Assembly: GCF_031202265.1 (NCBI RefSeq)
Contig: NZ_CP100604.1
Location: 8,042,501 to 8,106,500, forward strand
Origin: Bradyrhizobium sp. Ash2021
Lineage (GTDB): Bacteria; Pseudomonadota; Alphaproteobacteria; Rhizobiales; Xanthobacteraceae
DNA length: 64,000 nucleotides
Direction of reading: 5' to 3'
Under the pieces are notes generated by a model. The model searched no databases and was not told where the DNA came from. It worked only from the letters and a program-made list of their open reading frames with translations. The position numbers and the translations under genes were made by a program. Every line of letters begins with the position of its first letter. Within the stretch, counting starts at the first letter, position 1. Shown here one piece after another: positions 61,510 to 64,000 of the stretch.

Positions 61510-63033
61510 TCAGCGCGTTGCCTTCTCCATCGCCAGTTCCGCCTCGAGGCTGGCAGTGTCGCGATAGATCGACGCAACGGCGAGCACGCGGCCCCCGCTG
61601 CTGTAGCGCAGCAGGCAATCTTTCCCGGCGATATCGCCGTCGACGGCGATCTCGTCCCACTTCTCGGCGTGACCGACATAATTGATCGGCACGTCGTAAT
61701 GCTGGCTCCAGAAGAATGGCACGGCGTCGAAGGCTTCGCGCGCGCCCAGCATGTTGCGCGCAGCGGTCTGGCCCTGGCGTTCGGCCACCACCCAATGTTC
61801 GACGCGGATTTTCTCGCCGGAATGCGGATCGGGCCAGCGCGCGATGTCGCCGGCCGCATAGATGCCGGGGACGCTGGTTTCGAGATAGGCATTCACGGCG
61901 ACGCCGCGGTCGATCGCAAGCCCGGCCTTTTCCGCCAGCGCGAGCCGCGGCCGCACGCCGACCCCGACCACCACGACATCGGCCTCGATCACGCCGCCGC
62001 TCTTCAAGCTTGCGCGCTTGCCGTCGATCGCGGTGACGGTATCGCCGAGGTGGAAGATGACGCCGTGCTCTTCATGCAGGGCGCGGACGAAATCACCCAT
62101 CGCGGGCCCGAGCACACGCTCCATCGGCCGCTGCTCGAGCCCGACGACGTGGACCTCGATATCCCGCGCGCGCAACGACGCGGCGGCCTCGAGCCCGATG
62201 AAACTCGCACCGATCACGATCGCGCGGCGCGCGCCATCGGATGAGGCAATGATCGCCCGGCAATCGGCCAGCGAGCGCAATACATGGACATGGGGCTGGT
62301 CGGCGCCCGGGATCGGCAGACGCACCGGCTCGGCGCCGGTCGCCAGCAGCAAGCGGTCGTAGGCGATGGTTTCGCCGCCGGCGAGGACCACGGCTTTCGC
62401 CCTCGTGTCGATCGATGCGACCTCGGTATTGAGTCGCAGGTCGATGGCGGCCCCTCTATAAAAATCGTCCGGCCGCAGCGGCAGCCAGTCCTCTGGCGCG
62501 CTGCCGGCGAGATAATCCTTTGACAGGTTCGGCCGGTCCACCGGTGCTGCGGCTTCGCTGCTCAGCATCACGATTCCGCCGGAAAAGTCCTGGCGCAGCA
62601 GCATCTCGGCGGCGGCAAAGCCGGCGGCACCGCCGCCGACGATCACGATTTTGCCGGGCGCATCGGCTGCGGCGATCACGCGCGGCTTCGGTTGCGCGCG
62701 CTTTTGCCGGACGAAGATGCGGCCGCCTTCGTGCTCGACGTTCCAGACCGCCAGCGGATTCAACGCCGGCGCGCGGGTGGCTTCGCCGGTGCGCAAATCG
62801 AAACAGGCGTGGTGCCAGGGACAGCGAATGCTTTCGCCATCCACCACGCCTTCCGCGAGCGGACCGTGATAATGGCTGCAATGGGCGTCGATGGCAAAAA
62901 TCTCCGCCCCCGAACGCACCAGCAGCACTTCTTCATCGCCGACATGGCCGAGCAGCGTCGCGCCGGAGAACTCGGACAGCGTTATCCCCTGCGACAGGTC
63001 GGGACCGGCGGGTGCGGCTTGCTGATCGGCCAT
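61510..63033 (-). CDS. Rieske-FAD-dependent pyridine nucleotide-disulfide reductase (AIFM3-like)
   Basis: 507 residues. An N-terminal Rieske domain (about 1-110) carries the [2Fe-2S] ligands CSHYH and CPWHHACFD. An FAD/NAD(P)H oxidoreductase follows: FAD loop IVGGGAAGFAAAEML near residue 132, the NAD loop IVIGASFIGLEAAASLRARD near 270, and IYAAGDIARW near 400. A reductase C-terminal domain ends the protein. Fusions of this type resemble mammalian AIFM3 and bacterial ferredoxin reductases, which pass electrons from NAD(P)H to a Rieske protein. The electron acceptor is unknown. The start at 63033 has ribosome-site-like GGAGG upstream. Confidence 0.88.
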   Translation of the reverse strand: MADQQAAPAGPDLSQGITLSEFSGATLLGHVGDEEVLLVRSGAEIFAIDAHCSHYHGPLAEGVVDGESIRCPWHHACFDLRTGEATRAPALNPLAVWNVEHEGGRIFVRQKRAQPKPRVIAAADAPGKIVIVGGGAAGFAAAEMLLRQDFSGGIVMLSSEAAAPVDRPNLSKDYLAGSAPEDWLPLRPDDFYRGAAIDLRLNTEVASIDTRAKAVVLAGGETIAYDRLLLATGAEPVRLPIPGADQPHVHVLRSLADCRAIIASSDGARRAIVIGASFIGLEAAASLRARDIEVHVVGLEQRPMERVLGPAMGDFVRALHEEHGVIFHLGDTVTAIDGKRASLKSGGVIEADVVVVGVGVRPRLALAEKAGLAIDRGVAVNAYLETSVPGIYAAGDIARWPDPHSGEKIRVEHWVVAERQGQTAARNMLGAREAFDAVPFFWSQHYDVPINYVGHAEKWDEIAVDGDIAGKDCLLRYSSGGRVLAVASIYRDTASLEAELAMEKATR

Positions 63034-63103
63034 CGCGTTCCTCCGTTGTTTAATGTCAGATGAAACCGCCGTTCACCGCATCGGTTCCGAAAGCAGGCCG
63101 GCG

Positions 63104-64000
63104 TCACTTCCCGGAATTGGCATCCCGCGGCGCTCGCTTGACCACCCCGACCGGGGTGGCGAACCCTTCCATGGTTCGGATGCGCTTCTCGAGCCACCAA
63201 CCATATTCGGGGGCCCAATCCTCGAACTTCCGGTTGATGCCGAGATCATGGGCCCAGTGATGGGCGATGTTGGGATTGAACTGGGATTGCCGGCCAACCG
63301 CGATCAGGTCGGCCTGCCCGTTCTCCAAAATCGCTTCCGCCTGCCGCGCTTCGAGAATGATGCCGACCGCCATCGACGCAATGCCGACTTCGTTGCGGAC
63401 GCGCTCGGCGTAGGGGACCTGGAAACCGAGCCCGCGCGGGACTTGCGCTGCGGTCGCCGAACCTGAAATGCCGCCGGAGGAGCGATCACGTCGACGCCCC
63501 TGGACTTCAATTCCCGGGCAAAGGCCACCGTGTCATCCAGGTTCCAGCCGTTCGGCGCGCCATCGACCGCGGAGACGCGAACGAATAGCGGCATGGTGTC
63601 CGGCATTTCGCGGCGCACCGCCTCGACGATCTCGAGCGGCATGCGCATGCGCCCGGCGCGATCGCCGCCATATTCATCGTTGCGCGTATTGGAAACCGGC
63701 GAGAGAAACGAGGCCAGCAGATAGCCATGGGCGGTGTGGATCTCGATCGTATCGAAGCCCGCGGCGACCGCGTTGCGGGCGGCGTTCGCCCAGGTGCCGA
63801 CCATCGCCCTGCACTCTTCGGTGGAGAGCTGGTGCGGGGTCAGCCATCCCGGCGCGACCGGCTCGCTGGTCGGGCCGACCGGTTGCCACAGCCTGGCGCC
63901 GGCCTTGATCTGTTCCGGCGTGAGCGGGCCCATGCCGTCCATCGCGCGCTGCGAGGACGATTTGCGTCCGCCATGCGCGAGCTGAATGCCGATCGCGGTG
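63104..64000 (-). pseudogene. Old Yellow Enzyme-type NADH:flavin oxidoreductase, frameshifted, 5' end beyond window
   Basis: Reads from the window edge: IQLAHGGRKSSSQRAM, LSTEECRAMVGTWANAARNA and GFDTIEIHTAHGYLLASFLS. Then SNTRNDEYGGDRAGRMR, GWNLDDTVAFARELKSRGVDVI. Where relatives continue with DCSSGG, this sequence has lost 4 bases at about 63490 and goes out of frame. The other frame resumes with SSGGISGSATAAQVP, then AVGIILEARQAEAILENGQA and DLIAVGRQSQFNPN to a stop at 63104. It is a YqjM/NamA-type reductase that should bind FMN and reduce activated alkenes. As read, it is inactive unless the deletion is a sequence error. Confidence 0.8.

Overview
The window is a high-GC alphaproteobacterial chromosome segment of Bradyrhizobium / Nitrobacteraceae type. 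Evidence: the protein sequences of RpoH, RpoD, DnaG and an RluD-type enzyme, GC-rich codon use throughout, and several families of dispersed intergenic palindromes typical of that group. All identifications come from reading the sequence; no database search was run.

Layout. 1-1.2 kb: 3' part of phosphoglucomutase. 1.3-2.3 kb: a small membrane protein and a decayed regulator. 2.37-10.2 kb: a tightly coupled HyfB-C-E-F-G-I operon, opened by one XRE-type regulator and faced at its end by a paralogous one; the HyfG homologue lacks the NiFe-binding cysteines, so this is probably an energy-converting hydrogenase-related (Ehr) membrane complex and not a hydrogenase. 10.4-14 kb: a spermidine-synthase-like protein and a large UPF0182 membrane protein. 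14-19.6 kb: an AT-richer integrated-element remnant next to tRNA-Glu. 19.9-29.4 kb: core genes (rluD, rpoH) mixed with an orphan phage-tail-tube-like gene, cell-wall enzymes, a diguanylate cyclase, a lysine-repeat micropeptide and a LysE exporter. 29.6-31.9 kb: an unknown AT-rich gene split by an IS3-family element. 32-37 kb: rpoD and dnaG. 37-43 kb: a chlorite-dismutase-like protein, two transglutaminase-like proteins, an N-formylglutamate-amidohydrolase-like protein, and membrane proteins. 43-49.4 kb: a TetR regulator, a patatin lipoprotein, and an isochorismatase-like / EmrA / EmrB / Cys-rich protein operon, tied together by a shared operator-like sequence. 49.6-64 kb: an L,D-transpeptidase, an M15-type peptidase, an LVIVD-repeat protein, an ArsR plus three-SRPBCC operon, an acyl-CoA synthetase, a cytochrome-like pair, a Rieske-FAD reductase and a broken Old Yellow Enzyme gene.

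Most striking observation: the integrase gene at tRNA-Glu and a downstream ParB-like gene are both cut in two. Re-inverting one 2.55-kb segment (16467-19017) repairs both reading frames at once and yields a co-directional int - winged-helix - parB operon. The inversion is therefore readable directly from the sequence.

Other broken genes with a visible cause: an IS insertion restored exactly by removing the IS plus one 3-bp target repeat, a one-base frameshift at about 32176, a 4-bp deletion at about 63490, and a deletion joining two convergent gene fragments at about 29112.
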